Source: Isachenkonia alkalipeptolytica
GTDB taxonomy: Bacteria > Bacillota > Clostridia > Peptostreptococcales > T1SED10-28
Direction: 5' to 3'
Assembly (NCBI RefSeq): GCF_009910325.1
Contig: NZ_SUMG01000007.1
Span: forward strand, 1-64,000
Length of the DNA: 64,000 nt
Below, piece after piece: positions 35,506-44,694 of the stretch. Both the position numbers and the translations under genes were made by a program. Below the pieces are notes generated by a model. That model did no database searches and had not been told where the DNA came from. It saw only the letters and a program-made list of their open reading frames with translations. Within the stretch, counting starts at the first letter, position 1, and every line of letters begins with the position of its first letter.

Positions 35506-36192
35506 CTAAAAATCACTTTCCCAGGATGCGTGGTTGATCCCGCGGATCGCCATGATTTCAATGAAGAAGCGATCATTAAAGAACTTTGAGGGGAGCTTCA
35601 CCCGAAAACGGACCACAATATCCCGCTGATCCTCGGACAGGTCCTGGTCCGATACCACCCGGATATCCTTGATCACGATGTTGTATTTTCCCATAACCTG
35701 GCCCAGTTCTCCCAGGAGCCCCGGGCGCTCCTTGGCAAAGATCACCAGCTCTTTGTATTTTACTTTGAAGAGTCGGTTTTCCGTGGCATTCAGCCCTTTC
35801 AGGGTGAACAGTACGATTAAGGTGGTGGCGATCCCACCGGAGTAGTATCCGTTGCCGATGGCAAGGCCGATGCCGCCGCATACCCAAATGCTGGCGGCGG
35901 TGGTCAGACCGCTGATATTATTCCCGGTTCTAAGAATCGTTCCCGCCCCGAGAAAACCGATACCGCTTACCACCTGTGCTGCCAAACGGGCAGGGTCTCC
36001 CCCGTCACCTCCGGGGCCATAGCCCTGGAATCCGTACATGGAAATAATCATAATCAAGGTTGAGCCCAGGGTTACCAGCACATGGGTTCGAAGGCCGGCA
36101 GGACGATTGTTGACTTCCCGCTCCACCCCGACTACCCCTCCCGCCAATGCGGATAGGACCAGCCGTAAAATCAGTTCACCGGTACTTAACAT
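35506..36192 (-). CDS. MgtC/SapB family membrane protein
   Basis: 228 residues. Four to five membrane helices with family motifs GVEREVNNRPAGLRTH and GIGFLGAGTILRTGN are followed by a cytoplasmic ACT-like domain from about 145. MgtC-like proteins affect Mg2+ homeostasis or ATP synthase control in some bacteria; here only the family is certain. The upstream 264 bp (36193-36456) contain degenerate CTACT/TTACACT words and no RNA element I recognise. Confidence 0.88.
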   Translation of the reverse strand: MLSTGELILRLVLSALAGGVVGVEREVNNRPAGLRTHVLVTLGSTLIMIISMYGFQGYGPGGDGGDPARLAAQVVSGIGFLGAGTILRTGNNISGLTTAASIWVCGGIGLAIGNGYYSGGIATTLIVLFTLKGLNATENRLFKVKYKELVIFAKERPGLLGELGQVMGKYNIVIKDIRVVSDQDLSEDQRDIVVRFRVKLPSKFFNDRFFIEIMAIRGINHASWESDF

Positions 36193-36456
36193 ATTCTTCT
36201 ACCGCCTTTCCGTTGCGCTGATCTTGCTACAGAAGTTAGTGCTGAGATCCATGGTAATCCCGCTGTAAAGATCTCTATTAAGATTCACTACTGTTATCAG
36301 CAGTAATCTTTGCGCTACTATTTACACTAATTTACACTCATATTATACTCATGTTTATGCTATGCTTCCCGCTATGCTTTTGATGGAATTTGCCGTTATT
36401 AAGGTTCCTTTTGCTCTCGATGGCTTTTATACAAACCCTAAAGAGTACCGGTGATT

Positions 36457-36855
36457 TCAGCTGACTTTTTGAGATCGATAGGAGGATACCTCTTCCATAC
36501 TTCGGGTGGCCACCAAATCCACTCCCGTATCTAATAGATTTTTGATGATGACCTGACCCACCGTTGCCGGTGCGTTGACCTCTACCCTATTGATCGCTTC
36601 CATGGCTTCCATCATCAGCTCCTTGGGGATGGCCCCCTTTGTGGTTACCGGCAGTCTCGGCAGACTCCCCTCGGTGATTTTCACCGTGGTGGTTAACACC
36701 CGGGTGGGGTTGGTCATCTCCTTCACGCCATAAACCTTCCCCCGAAGGCATTGATTGCCGCTGACGGTGTAACCCTCTTCCGACTGTCCGTCCTTAACAA
36801 CCTCTATATGACAGCCCACAGGGCATACAATACAAATCATTTCTTTTTTATCCAT
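36457..36855 (-). CDS. DUF1667 cysteine-rich redox protein
   Basis: 132 residues. Cys8, Cys11, Cys15 and Cys36 (CIVCPVGC and GNQCLRG) form a likely metal or Fe-S site. The DUF1667 family almost always sits beside GlpA-like and GlpB-like flavoproteins, and here it overlaps the upstream flavoprotein stop by one base (TAATG). It is inferred to be the third subunit of an anaerobic glycerol-3-phosphate dehydrogenase-type complex, passing electrons onward. Confidence 0.87.
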   Translation of the reverse strand: MDKKEMICIVCPVGCHIEVVKDGQSEEGYTVSGNQCLRGKVYGVKEMTNPTRVLTTTVKITEGSLPRLPVTTKGAIPKELMMEAMEAINRVEVNAPATVGQVIIKNLLDTGVDLVATRSMEEVSSYRSQKVS

Positions 36856-38129
36856 TATGCACCCTCCTCTTGAACCAATTCAATGGTCAGATTTTCCATA
36901 GTGTTTCGGTCCATATTTTCAAAGTCCAGTACCAGGTTTTCCATCTCTCCGGGGGCCACGTGTCGTCGTTTAACACTTCGAAGCACTGTGTCTCCGCTTT
37001 TCGCCACCAGTTTTACGTTTTGATAGACGCCGTCCACCCGCATCATAAATTCCGTCTTACCCATAAGGTTCTCCGGTCGGATCTCCTGGGGCACCACATA
37101 GCGAACGCCGTTGATTCCCTGAACGGAAATCTTATTGTCACCATTTTGCAGTTTTCCCGCTACGTAGTTGGCGGCATTTCTTCCGGCCTTCCGGCTTTCC
37201 TCGGTGACCCAGTCCACCAAGTCATGAACATGGACCACGTTTCCACAGGCAAAAACGCCCTCCACGCTAGTCTCCATGGCTTCGTTTACCCGGGGCCCGG
37301 CGGTAAGGTTATCCAAGGTAATCCCGGCGGATTTTGACAATTCGTTTTCCGGGATGAGGCCCACGGAAAGAAGCAAAGTATCACATTCGAACCGCTTCTC
37401 CGTTCCGGGAATCGGCTTGTAGCGCTGATCCACCTGTGCGATGGTTACCGCCTCTACCCGGTCCTTTCCTTCAATATCCACCACGGTGTGCTGCAGATGA
37501 AGGGGGATATCATAATCCTCCAGGCACTGAACGATGTTTCGGTTCAGGCCTCCGGAAAAAGGCATCAGCTCCGCCACCCCTAAAACCTCGGCCCCTTCTA
37601 AGGTAAGCCTTCGCGCCATGATCAGGCCGATGTCCCCGGAGCCCAGAATCAGAACCCGTTTTCCGGTCATATACCCTTCCATGTTCACAAACCGTTGGGC
37701 GGTACCGGCGGTCATTACCCCCGCCGGCCGGGTTCCGGGAATCCGAATGGCTCCCCGGGTCCGTTCCCGGCATCCCATGGCGAGAATTACCGCCTTCGCC
37801 CGGATGTTTAAGATCCCCTCTTCCTGGTTCATGGCCCGAACAATTTTTTCATCGGAGACTTCCAGTACCATGGTATCCAGTTTGTATTCAATGCCCATAT
37901 CCTTCAACTCTTGAATAAACCGCTCCGCATATTCCGGGCCGGTGAGCTCCTCTTTGAATACATGTAGGCCGAATCCGTTATGAATGCATTGCTGCAGGAT
38001 CCCTCCCAGTTCCAGATCCCGCTCTAAAACCAGGATATCCTTCGCTCCGTTTTTCTTCGCTTCAATGGCCGCCGCAAGCCCCGCAGGCCCGCCGCCGATG
38101 ACCACAATCTCATAATTTAACACGGTCAT
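36855..38129 (-). CDS. FAD/NAD(P)-dependent oxidoreductase of the glycerol-phosphate operon
   Basis: 424 residues. The N-terminal FAD motif is VVIGGGPAGLAAAIEA; a second nucleotide fold has LILGSGDIGLIMARRL near 170; the C-terminal part has a FACGNVVHVHDLVDWV flavin loop. It is a pyridine nucleotide-disulphide reductase-like flavoprotein without the paired redox cysteines of that class. It is cotranscribed with the GlpA-like gene upstream and DUF1667 downstream, and probably couples that dehydrogenase to NAD(P) or a quinone. Confidence 0.88.
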   Translation of the reverse strand: MTVLNYEIVVIGGGPAGLAAAIEAKKNGAKDILVLERDLELGGILQQCIHNGFGLHVFKEELTGPEYAERFIQELKDMGIEYKLDTMVLEVSDEKIVRAMNQEEGILNIRAKAVILAMGCRERTRGAIRIPGTRPAGVMTAGTAQRFVNMEGYMTGKRVLILGSGDIGLIMARRLTLEGAEVLGVAELMPFSGGLNRNIVQCLEDYDIPLHLQHTVVDIEGKDRVEAVTIAQVDQRYKPIPGTEKRFECDTLLLSVGLIPENELSKSAGITLDNLTAGPRVNEAMETSVEGVFACGNVVHVHDLVDWVTEESRKAGRNAANYVAGKLQNGDNKISVQGINGVRYVVPQEIRPENLMGKTEFMMRVDGVYQNVKLVAKSGDTVLRSVKRRHVAPGEMENLVLDFENMDRNTMENLTIELVQEEGA

Positions 38130-38162
38130 TCCTCCTTTTTGTCAACATTTTAAGATTTCCCT

Positions 38163-39605
38163 TTATTTCGTCTCCTCGGTTAACACGTAGGATCCTTTGC
38201 CGTCCTTTAGCACTTCGTTCATTTCCACGTCCAGCTCCCGGGCTAAAATTTCCATTACCCGGGGGGCGCAAAAGCCTCCCTGGCAGCGGCCGGATCCCGG
38301 TCTTGCCCGACGCTTCACCCCGTCTAAGGTCGTGGCTCCGGCATTTCGTTTGATCACGTCCACGATTTCTCCTTCGGTGATGTTTTCACACCGGCAGATG
38401 ACCCGCCCGAAGGTGGAGTCCTTTTCAATTAGGGCTTTCTGTTCCTTAGTGCTGAGATCCATAAAGTGAATCGACGGTTTGCGTTTCGGCTGAAAGTCCG
38501 GTTTTTCTCTAAGAACTATCCCGGCAGTTTCTCCGGCCTCCGCTACCAGTTCCTCCACATATTCAGCGGTGGCCGGTGCCGCCGTCAGTCCCGGGGAATC
38601 GATTCCCGCCACATTGATAAAGTCCGGCTTCCCCTCAGCGGACTCAATGATAAAGTCCTTCGTGGCAACCTTCGCCCGAATTCCGCTAAAAGAGGTAATC
38701 ACTTCCTGAAATCCGATTTGTTTTAAGGTTTCCCGGGCGTGATCGTTAATTGCGGTCAATCCGCTAAAGGTGGTCTGGGTCCCCTCTTTATCCTCTGCAT
38801 CTTCGGCGGTAGGACCCAGCAACAGATTTCCGTGTACCGTGGGTAGGATTACCGTACCCTTCCCCGCTGCTGAGGGACAGCCGAATACCACGGTATTTAC
38901 CATATCCCCCACGGATTTATCAAATAAATTGTACTCTCCCCGGTTCGGGATGATTTCAAAGCTTTTTTCGTTTACCATTTGATCGATCTGATCCGCATAC
39001 ACCCCGGCGCAGTTGATGACTAGTTTCGTGGTATACTCCTCGCCCCCCGCGGTTAAACGGTAACCTTGATCCCGCTGATCGATGGCGGTGACAGGGCTGT
39101 TCAGTCGTAGATCCACTCCATTTTCCACCCCGTTTTCCGCCAGGGCAATGGCCAGCTCCCAGGGGCCTACAATCCCTCCGGTTTTCGCATACAGGGCGCC
39201 CTGTACCTCATCGCTGAGATTTTCCTCCAAGGCCAGTACTTCCTCCCGTCGAAGAATCTCCATTTCCGGTACGCCGTTGGCGAGCCCCCGCTGGTATAGC
39301 TTCTGAAGCGTTGCCGCCTCTTCATCGTTAAAGGCGGTAACTAAGGACCCGATCCGCTTAAAGGGTACATCCAAATCCCTGCAGATGTTATCATACATGG
39401 CATTTCCCTTAACATTAAACTTCGCCTTCAGTGTTCCTTCCAAGGCGTCATATCCCGCATGGACAATGGCACTGTTGGCCTTCGTGGTTCCATTGGCCAC
39501 GTCGTTTTCCTTATCCAGCAGTAAAATATTCAAGTCATACTTTGACAGTTCCCTTGCAATAAAGGTTCCGGTGATCCCGGCTCCAATAACGGTTATATCG
39601 TACAT
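38163..39605 (-). CDS. glpA: GlpA-like FAD dehydrogenase with C-terminal BFD [2Fe-2S] domain
   Basis: 480 residues. The DAO-type FAD domain begins ITVIGAGITGTFIARELS and has the ANSAIVHAGYDA motif. The C-terminal 90 residues are a BFD-like [2Fe-2S] domain with CRC and CQGGFC cysteines. It oxidises glycerol-3-phosphate to dihydroxyacetone phosphate in the usual member of the family; L-2-hydroxyacids are the alternative. It is the first gene of a three-gene operon behind a leader terminator of the GlpP-regulated kind. AGGAGG precedes ATG. Confidence 0.88.
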   Translation of the reverse strand: MYDITVIGAGITGTFIARELSKYDLNILLLDKENDVANGTTKANSAIVHAGYDALEGTLKAKFNVKGNAMYDNICRDLDVPFKRIGSLVTAFNDEEAATLQKLYQRGLANGVPEMEILRREEVLALEENLSDEVQGALYAKTGGIVGPWELAIALAENGVENGVDLRLNSPVTAIDQRDQGYRLTAGGEEYTTKLVINCAGVYADQIDQMVNEKSFEIIPNRGEYNLFDKSVGDMVNTVVFGCPSAAGKGTVILPTVHGNLLLGPTAEDAEDKEGTQTTFSGLTAINDHARETLKQIGFQEVITSFSGIRAKVATKDFIIESAEGKPDFINVAGIDSPGLTAAPATAEYVEELVAEAGETAGIVLREKPDFQPKRKPSIHFMDLSTKEQKALIEKDSTFGRVICRCENITEGEIVDVIKRNAGATTLDGVKRRARPGSGRCQGGFCAPRVMEILARELDVEMNEVLKDGKGSYVLTEETK

Positions 39606-39635
39606 TGTGACTCCTCCTTTGATTTAATGATGCCA

Positions 39636-39687
39636 TTAAAAAAACCGTGCAACAAAAACCTATGTTTTTCATAGATTCTGTGCACGG
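39636..39687 (-). terminator. Leader terminator of the glp operon, probable GlpP target
   Basis: On the minus strand CCGTGCA and TGCACGG enclose an inner CTATG/CATAG hairpin and run into eight T residues, 30 bases before the glpA-like start. A terminator here, with the glpP gene just upstream, is the known arrangement for glycerol-3-phosphate-dependent antitermination. Confidence 0.85.
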
Positions 39688-39765
39688 CTCTCCTGTTCTC
39701 GCCTGGGTTATTCAGTTTTAGTGCTGTTTTAAATACTCTTGTAAGTCCCTTTAGTACATACTCTT

Positions 39766-39896
39766 TTGCAGTCTATGCCGCTCATGCAGTTTATGCCCTT
39801 CCTGCAGTTCATGCCCTTCATACAGTTCATGTCCTTCCTGCAGTTCATGTCCTTCCTGCAGTTCATGAAATTTATCCCCTTCCTGCAGTTTATAAA
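39766..39896. repeat. 18-bp tandem tract, about seven units
   Basis: Units of TTCATGCCCTTCCTGCAG type in the leader of the glp operon, upstream of its terminator. The 18-bp period keeps both strands open in some frames (NCRKGM / MPFLQF repeats), but there is no ribosome site and no reason to call a protein. Confidence 0.9.
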
Positions 39897-39965
39897 AAGG
39901 GGTTTTGATACCATCCTTTTACTGTACAGGATTCTTGCAAAAGTGATTCTTGCAAAAGTGGTTTT

Positions 39966-40532
39966 CTATAAATCCCACAGACGGGCCTTCCCCGTGGATG
40001 CGGCAATGGCGCCGGCCTCCAGAGCTTCCATGATGTCCTGTTTCGTGCTGATTAAGCCTCCGGCGATGATCGGTATGGATAGCTCCTTCGTAATCCGCTT
40101 GATGATCGTAGGCATCACCCCGGGCATAACCTCGATCATATCCGGTTTATTGGCTTTCACACTGACCAGAGCGGTTTCATAGGATTTGTTATCGATCAGA
40201 AAAAAACGTTGAATCGTAAAGATGCCGCACTGTTTGGCGTGTTTAATATGACTGTTCCGGGTACTGATGATCCCATCGGGCTTCAGGGTGGTAGCCACAT
40301 ATTCCACAGCCTTCTGGTCCCGTCCGATCCCATCTAAAAAGTCCATATGAATGACGGCCAGTTTCCCCGAGTTTCGGATTTTTACCACCATCTCCTCCGC
40401 GTTCATGATATCGGCGCACATTAAAATAATCATGCCCACGTTGGAATTTACGGCGGCGTCCACATCTCCGATATTTTGCACCGCAGCGATTACCGGATTA
40501 CTTTCGATGTGATTGTAGATGTTCTCCTTCAT
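39966..40532 (-). CDS. glpP: Glycerol-3-phosphate-responsive antiterminator
   Basis: 188 residues of the GlpP family, a TIM-barrel-like RNA-binding protein. AVIHMDFLDGIGRDQKAVEY, the DGIISTRN segment, EVMPGVMP and IPIIAGGLI are typical. When bound to glycerol-3-phosphate it prevents termination in glp leaders. Such a leader is found immediately downstream at 39636-39687. It lies 80 bases after the HAD gene on the same strand. Confidence 0.92.
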   Translation of the reverse strand: MKENIYNHIESNPVIAAVQNIGDVDAAVNSNVGMIILMCADIMNAEEMVVKIRNSGKLAVIHMDFLDGIGRDQKAVEYVATTLKPDGIISTRNSHIKHAKQCGIFTIQRFFLIDNKSYETALVSVKANKPDMIEVMPGVMPTIIKRITKELSIPIIAGGLISTKQDIMEALEAGAIAASTGKARLWDL

Positions 40533-40612
40533 TTGATCATCCCTTTGTGAGTAAGTTTATATAAACATTATATCTTCCCTCGGGAAAAAAACAAGGGCCG
40601 GTGTACTGGACT

Positions 40613-41401
40613 TTACAGACCTTCCATCATTTCTTTTACCGAGGGGTAGGCGAAGGTTGCCCGAATGGGGCTTGCTCCGTAGTCCTCCTTTTTCGTCTCT
40701 CCGGAGAAAACGATGGCCGAGGCGATGCCGGCGTTGTTACCGGTTTGAACATCGGTGTATAATCGATCCCCCACCATAACCATATCCTCTTTCTCCCTAC
40801 CGAATTTTAGAGCGACGCTCTCCACTACCTGTTTGTTGGGCTTTCCCATAACCTTCGGGGTCTTTCCCGTGGCCGCCTCAATCATCGCCGCCATGGCCCC
40901 GGCATCGGGCATAAACTCGTTGTTGGGCAGGGGGCAGACAAAGTCGGGATGGGTGGCAATGTAGTCCACGCCCCGGGCAATGTACTCGCAGGCGCCCCAG
41001 ATCTTTTCATAGGTCAGGGTGGTATCGAAGCCCAGAACCACGTAGTCCACCTTCTTTTTTCGCTGTTTTTCGATCACAAATCCCGCCCGGATAAATTCCT
41101 CTTCCAGGGCCTCGGTTCCCAGAAGGTATACCCTGGCTCCCGGTTTTTCCTTTTCAAGATACAGGGTGGTAGCTTCCCCGGAGGTAAAGACCTCATCCTC
41201 CGTGGCTTCAATCCCCAGACCCCTGAGCTTTTTTACATAAGCTTTTGCACTTTTGGAAGAATTATTGGTCAGAAAAACGTAGTCCTTGCCCCGGCTTTTT
41301 AAGGCGGCTAAAAACTCCTTGGCCCCATCAATCAGTTCATCCCCTAAATAAATGGTTCCGTCCATATCTAAAAGAAACAGATTTTTCTCTTGTAAGGTCA
41401 C
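40613..41401 (-). CDS. HAD-IIA family sugar-phosphatase (NagD/AraL type)
   Basis: 262 residues with LLDMDGTIYLGD (motif I), FLTNNSS (motif II), the GKPN lysine region (motif III) and MVGDRLYTDV (motif IV), plus the C2-type cap of NagD-like enzymes. In this neighbourhood a glycerol-phosphate or related phosphate ester is a fair guess for the substrate, but members are promiscuous. The start is GTG with AAAGGAGG. Confidence 0.87.
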   Translation of the reverse strand: MTLQEKNLFLLDMDGTIYLGDELIDGAKEFLAALKSRGKDYVFLTNNSSKSAKAYVKKLRGLGIEATEDEVFTSGEATTLYLEKEKPGARVYLLGTEALEEEFIRAGFVIEKQRKKKVDYVVLGFDTTLTYEKIWGACEYIARGVDYIATHPDFVCPLPNNEFMPDAGAMAAMIEAATGKTPKVMGKPNKQVVESVALKFGREKEDMVMVGDRLYTDVQTGNNAGIASAIVFSGETKKEDYGASPIRATFAYPSVKEMMEGL

Positions 41402-41422
41402 GGTATTTGTCCTCCTTTTTCC

Positions 41423-41576
41423 GGTGAAACTTCCCCAGTGAAATTTTCCCAGTTGAATTTATTCGGTGAGACTTAATCGGTGCAACTTATTCGGTGCAAC
41501 TTATTCACTGCAATTTATTCGGTGAAACTTATTTGGTGAAACTTAATTGGCGCGACTTTCCCATCGCAACTTTTTA
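41423..41576. repeat. 14-bp tandem tract, 11 units
   Basis: Eleven consecutive 14-bp units (consensus GGTGAAACTTATTC) with many substitutions but no insertions or deletions, 22 bases upstream of the HAD gene start. Confidence 0.92.
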
Positions 41577-41602
41577 ATCGAAGTCTTTCCTCGGTCTTTT
41601 TC

Positions 41603-41637
41603 GAAAAACCACAGAGGATCCTGCCCCCTGTGGCTTC
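41603..41637 (-). terminator. Intrinsic terminator after the GDPD gene
   Basis: CCACAG/CTGTGG stem; on the minus strand it is followed by a run of five T residues. It begins right after the GDPD stop codon. Confidence 0.8.
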
Positions 41638-41638
41638 T

Positions 41639-42364
41639 TTATTTCAGATGCCTAATCATATACGAGGGATAATTGGTGATAATTCCGTCAACCCCTATTG
41701 CCTGTAGACGCGTAGCATGTTTCAGGTCATTTACTGTCCAGGAATACACCGCTAATCCCCTTTTTTTCGCGGCGGCCACAAGGTCTTTATCAATATAATC
41801 CTTGGACGGATGAAAACTCTTTATGTGCTTTCCATCATACTCTGTTTCGGGGAGTTCCGCAAGGTATCCCTCGAACATCATAGCCGAGTCCATCCCGCCA
41901 CTGATCTCCATAAACTTTTTGATACGAAGATTGTTAAAGGAGGAAACCAGGGTGTTCTCCCTGCGCTTACAATCCTCAATTACCCGAAACACTTCCCTTT
42001 CTATCGGCCGATGATCATAGCCTTGAATTTTTATCTCCATGTTCAGCAGTAAGTCCTTGGGAAAGTGCCGGAAAACCTCCTTCAGGGTGGGGACCGTTTC
42101 CCCTTTAAACTCCGGGGAGAACCAGTTTCCTGCATCAAGCTCTTTAATCTCCTGCAACGTAAGGTTCTTTACCTCTCCGGTTCCGCTGGTAGTCCGGTCA
42201 ACGGTCCAGTCATGGATTACCACAACCTCCCGGTCCTTCGTTAGCTGCACATCAAATTCAATTCCATCACATCCCTGCCGATAGGCAAGATCCATAGAGG
42301 CCAGGGTGTTTTCCGGGGCATAACCCGCGGCGCCTCGATGCCCGATAATTATCACAGTATCCAT
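41639..42364 (-). CDS. Glycerophosphodiester phosphodiesterase
   Basis: 241 residues of the GDPD barrel. IGHRGAAGYAPENTLASMD supplies the catalytic His and the metal-binding Glu-Asn. DGIEFDVQLTKDREVVVIHD carries the metal-binding Glu/Asp and second His. It splits glycerophosphodiesters to glycerol-3-phosphate and an alcohol, feeding the GlpA-like operon and the GlpP signal. There is no signal peptide, so it is cytoplasmic. ATG 42364 follows GAGAGG closely; ATG 42394 or a GTG ten bases inside are alternatives. Confidence 0.88.
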   Translation of the reverse strand: MDTVIIIGHRGAAGYAPENTLASMDLAYRQGCDGIEFDVQLTKDREVVVIHDWTVDRTTSGTGEVKNLTLQEIKELDAGNWFSPEFKGETVPTLKEVFRHFPKDLLLNMEIKIQGYDHRPIEREVFRVIEDCKRRENTLVSSFNNLRIKKFMEISGGMDSAMMFEGYLAELPETEYDGKHIKSFHPSKDYIDKDLVAAAKKRGLAVYSWTVNDLKHATRLQAIGVDGIITNYPSYMIRHLK

Positions 42365-42461
42365 CCTCTCTGTTGCGATCATTAGTATTTCCATACCGTT
42401 TTTGCATACTTGTATTACACTGTAGCTTGTTACTACGACTTTATACTATTGTTTGCGTCAC

Positions 42462-42669
42462 TATTTTACATTGTTAGTTTGCCCTACTATTTTGCATTGT
42501 CAATTTGCATTGTTATTTTGCACTGCTATTTTGCCTTACTATTTTGCCCTACTATTTTGCTCTACTATTTTGCGTCACTATTTTGCCCTACTATTTTGCG
42601 TCACTATTTTGCATTGTTAGTGTGCGTTACTATTTAGCATTGCCATTTTGCTTTATTGTTTTGCACTAA
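42462..42669. repeat. 13-bp tandem tract, 16 units
   Basis: Sixteen 13-bp units of TATTTTGCNYTAC type fill almost the whole gap between the TRAP permease stop (42691) and the GDPD gene. Units differ by substitution only; the period is strictly kept. It is not a multiple of three, so not coding. Confidence 0.93.
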
Positions 42670-42690
42670 TTTTTTCACACTACCGTCCCC

Positions 42691-43974
42691 TTAGTAAACC
42701 AGGTTTGGCAAGAACATTATCAGCCCCGGCCAGTAGGTCACAATAATCAAAGCGATGATCAAAGCAATAATAAAGGGGTAAATTTCCCTTATAAAATCCA
42801 GCAAAGGAATGTTGGTTATGCTACAGGTGGTAAACATCATGGACCCGAAGGGAGGGGTGATCCCGCCGATCATAATATTTACGATGACGATAACCCCAAA
42901 GTGAATGGGATCTACGCCCATGGGCACCACGACGGGTACCAATAACGGCGCTAAGATAATTAAGGCGGCGCCCCCTTCCAGGAACATTCCCAGGAAGAGC
43001 AGCAACACATTAATAACCATCAGCATCAAAATTTTGTTCTGGGTAATATCTAAGAGACCGGAAGATATGGCCTGGGGAATTTGCTCCCAACTCATATAAT
43101 AACCGAAGACCGAAGCCGCTACAATAATCAGCATTACGGAACTGGTTCCATACACGGTGTCCTTAATGATTTGGGGAAAATGCTTGATTTTCAACTCCTT
43201 ATAGATGAAAAAGCCCACCAAAGTACAGAAAAGCACCGCAATGGCTCCGGCTTCTGTGGGGGTGAACATGCCGATTCGAAGCCCTGCAATGATTCCGAAG
43301 GGCAAAAACAAGGCCCAGATCGATTCCACGAACTGCTTTAAAATCTCTAGGAGGGTTGCCCGCTTTGCCCGGGAGGGTTTATAATTTCTTCGTTTCGATA
43401 TAATGCCAACGGTGAGCATTAATGCTGCCATCATAATCAGCGCGGGAACGTAGCCCGCAACAAACATTCTACCCACACTTACATTGGCAATCAGAGCATA
43501 AATAATCAGGTTGATTCCCGGGGGAATCACCGGTGCGATGGAGGAAGAAGCTGCGGTGATCGCCGCGGAAAAAGACCGGCTAAAACCTCTTTTCTCCATT
43601 TCCGGCACCATAATCTTTGACTGCATGGCCGCATCCGCATTGGCGGATCCGGAAATTCCTCCCATTAAGGTGGAGAGTACCACGTTTACCTGGGCCAAGC
43701 CTCCGGTAAGATGACCGGTTAACACATCCGCCATCTTCATCAGTTTGGAACTGATCCCCGAGTAATTCATAATCGTTCCCGCCATAATGAAAAAGGGAAT
43801 GGCCAACAGGGGAAAGGAAGCCGTGCTGGTGATAAAGTTCTGTAAAATCAGATCCGGCGGACTCCCTGTGTTCATAAACACAAAGTAGCTAAGCGCCGCA
43901 GCCAGTAATGCGAAGGCAATGGGTATGCCGGTAAAGTATAATAAAAAAACTACTGCCACTGGTAAATAAGACAT
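42691..43974 (-). CDS. dctM: TRAP transporter large permease (DctM)
   Basis: 427 residues with about twelve membrane helices. GGISGSANADAAM and IPPGINLIIY belong to the DctM signature region, and GGITPPFGSMMF lies near the C-terminus. This subunit moves substrate together with Na+ or H+. It is the third gene of dctP-dctQ-dctM. ATG 43974 is used; a GTG four codons upstream is the alternative. Confidence 0.93.
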   Translation of the reverse strand: MSYLPVAVVFLLYFTGIPIAFALLAAALSYFVFMNTGSPPDLILQNFITSTASFPLLAIPFFIMAGTIMNYSGISSKLMKMADVLTGHLTGGLAQVNVVLSTLMGGISGSANADAAMQSKIMVPEMEKRGFSRSFSAAITAASSSIAPVIPPGINLIIYALIANVSVGRMFVAGYVPALIMMAALMLTVGIISKRRNYKPSRAKRATLLEILKQFVESIWALFLPFGIIAGLRIGMFTPTEAGAIAVLFCTLVGFFIYKELKIKHFPQIIKDTVYGTSSVMLIIVAASVFGYYMSWEQIPQAISSGLLDITQNKILMLMVINVLLLFLGMFLEGGAALIILAPLLVPVVVPMGVDPIHFGVIVIVNIMIGGITPPFGSMMFTTCSITNIPLLDFIREIYPFIIALIIALIIVTYWPGLIMFLPNLVY

Positions 43975-44017
43975 TTCTATAATCACTCCTACCTAAAGGT
44001 CTATTATACTAGCCAAG

Positions 44018-44085
44018 AGGACTCCCTCCTCAAAACCCCACTTCGAAATTCGAAAAATTAAGTGGTGTAAGTTGTGGGAGTCTTC
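44018..44085 (-). other. Intercistronic stem-loop between dctQ and dctM
   Basis: GAGGACTCCC/GGGAGTCTTC enclose a second CCCCACTT/AAGTGGTG stem that overlaps the dctQ stop codon. There is no T run. It may adjust expression of dctM relative to dctP. Confidence 0.55.
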
Positions 44086-44608
44086 ATTTCAGATCAACAC
44101 TCTCTATTTGCTCCAAGTCTTTGCTAACTTCCTCCTTCTTCATCACCATCTTGATATTCGATACCAAAAATATAAGGGAATGGATGGTCATAAGCCCAAA
44201 GCCTACTAATACCGCACTGCTGACATAGGCCGAAGAAATTCCCAGCACCGGGGTGGGCTTTCCGAAGGATTCCTGAACGAAAGTCAAGGATAAAAGGGTA
44301 ATGTACCCGTTTATTATCAACATCATAAGATTCACAAAGGATCGAACATATTTTTTAACTTTCATCGGGGCCACCTTGGTTAAAAGATCGATCCCGATAT
44401 GCATATTGTGTTTATAACAGGCACTGGCTCCGATAAAGACACTCCATACAAAACTATATGTAGCCACTTCCTCCGCCCAGTAAAATCCGGTGTTAAAAAA
44501 GTACCGCATAATCACTCTCGAAATAACGATTAAAATGGTAATACTAATAAAGGTTCCGCTTACAATTTCTTCAAAATTTCTAATAAACTTTTTCAAGCTC
44601 TTCACCAC
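44084..44608 (-). CDS. dctQ: TRAP transporter small permease (DctQ)
   Basis: 174 residues with four membrane helices and the DctQ pattern (ISRVIMRYFFNTGFYWAEEV, then SVFIGASACYKHNMHIGIDL). It links the binding protein with DctM. The start codon is uncertain: tandem GTGs overlap the AAGGAG site, and a TTG lies further in. Confidence 0.9.
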   Translation of the reverse strand: MVKSLKKFIRNFEEIVSGTFISITILIVISRVIMRYFFNTGFYWAEEVATYSFVWSVFIGASACYKHNMHIGIDLLTKVAPMKVKKYVRSFVNLMMLIINGYITLLSLTFVQESFGKPTPVLGISSAYVSSAVLVGFGLMTIHSLIFLVSNIKMVMKKEEVSKDLEQIESVDLK

Positions 44609-44612
44609 TCCT

Positions 44613-44664
44613 TAAAAAAGATAAAGCGGGAACTGTTTCAAGACCGCATACACAATTCCCACTT
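44613..44664 (-). terminator. Partial terminator between dctP and dctQ
   Basis: On the minus strand AAGTGGGAATTGT pairs with ACAGTTCCCGCTT and is followed by TATCTTTTTT. Placed after the binding-protein gene, it should make dctP mRNA more abundant than the permease mRNA. Confidence 0.7.
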
Positions 44665-44694
44665 GTCTTTCAATCCTCCATTACCTCGGATTCT

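Noticed and set aside
39729-39914. Cys-rich NCRKGM repeat peptide on the minus strand
   Set aside because: Translation of the 18-bp tandem tract; no ribosome site, and it lies in the glp leader.
39766-42669. CRISPR array
   Set aside because: The repeated units are contiguous with periods of 13-18 bp and no unique spacers; no cas genes nearby.
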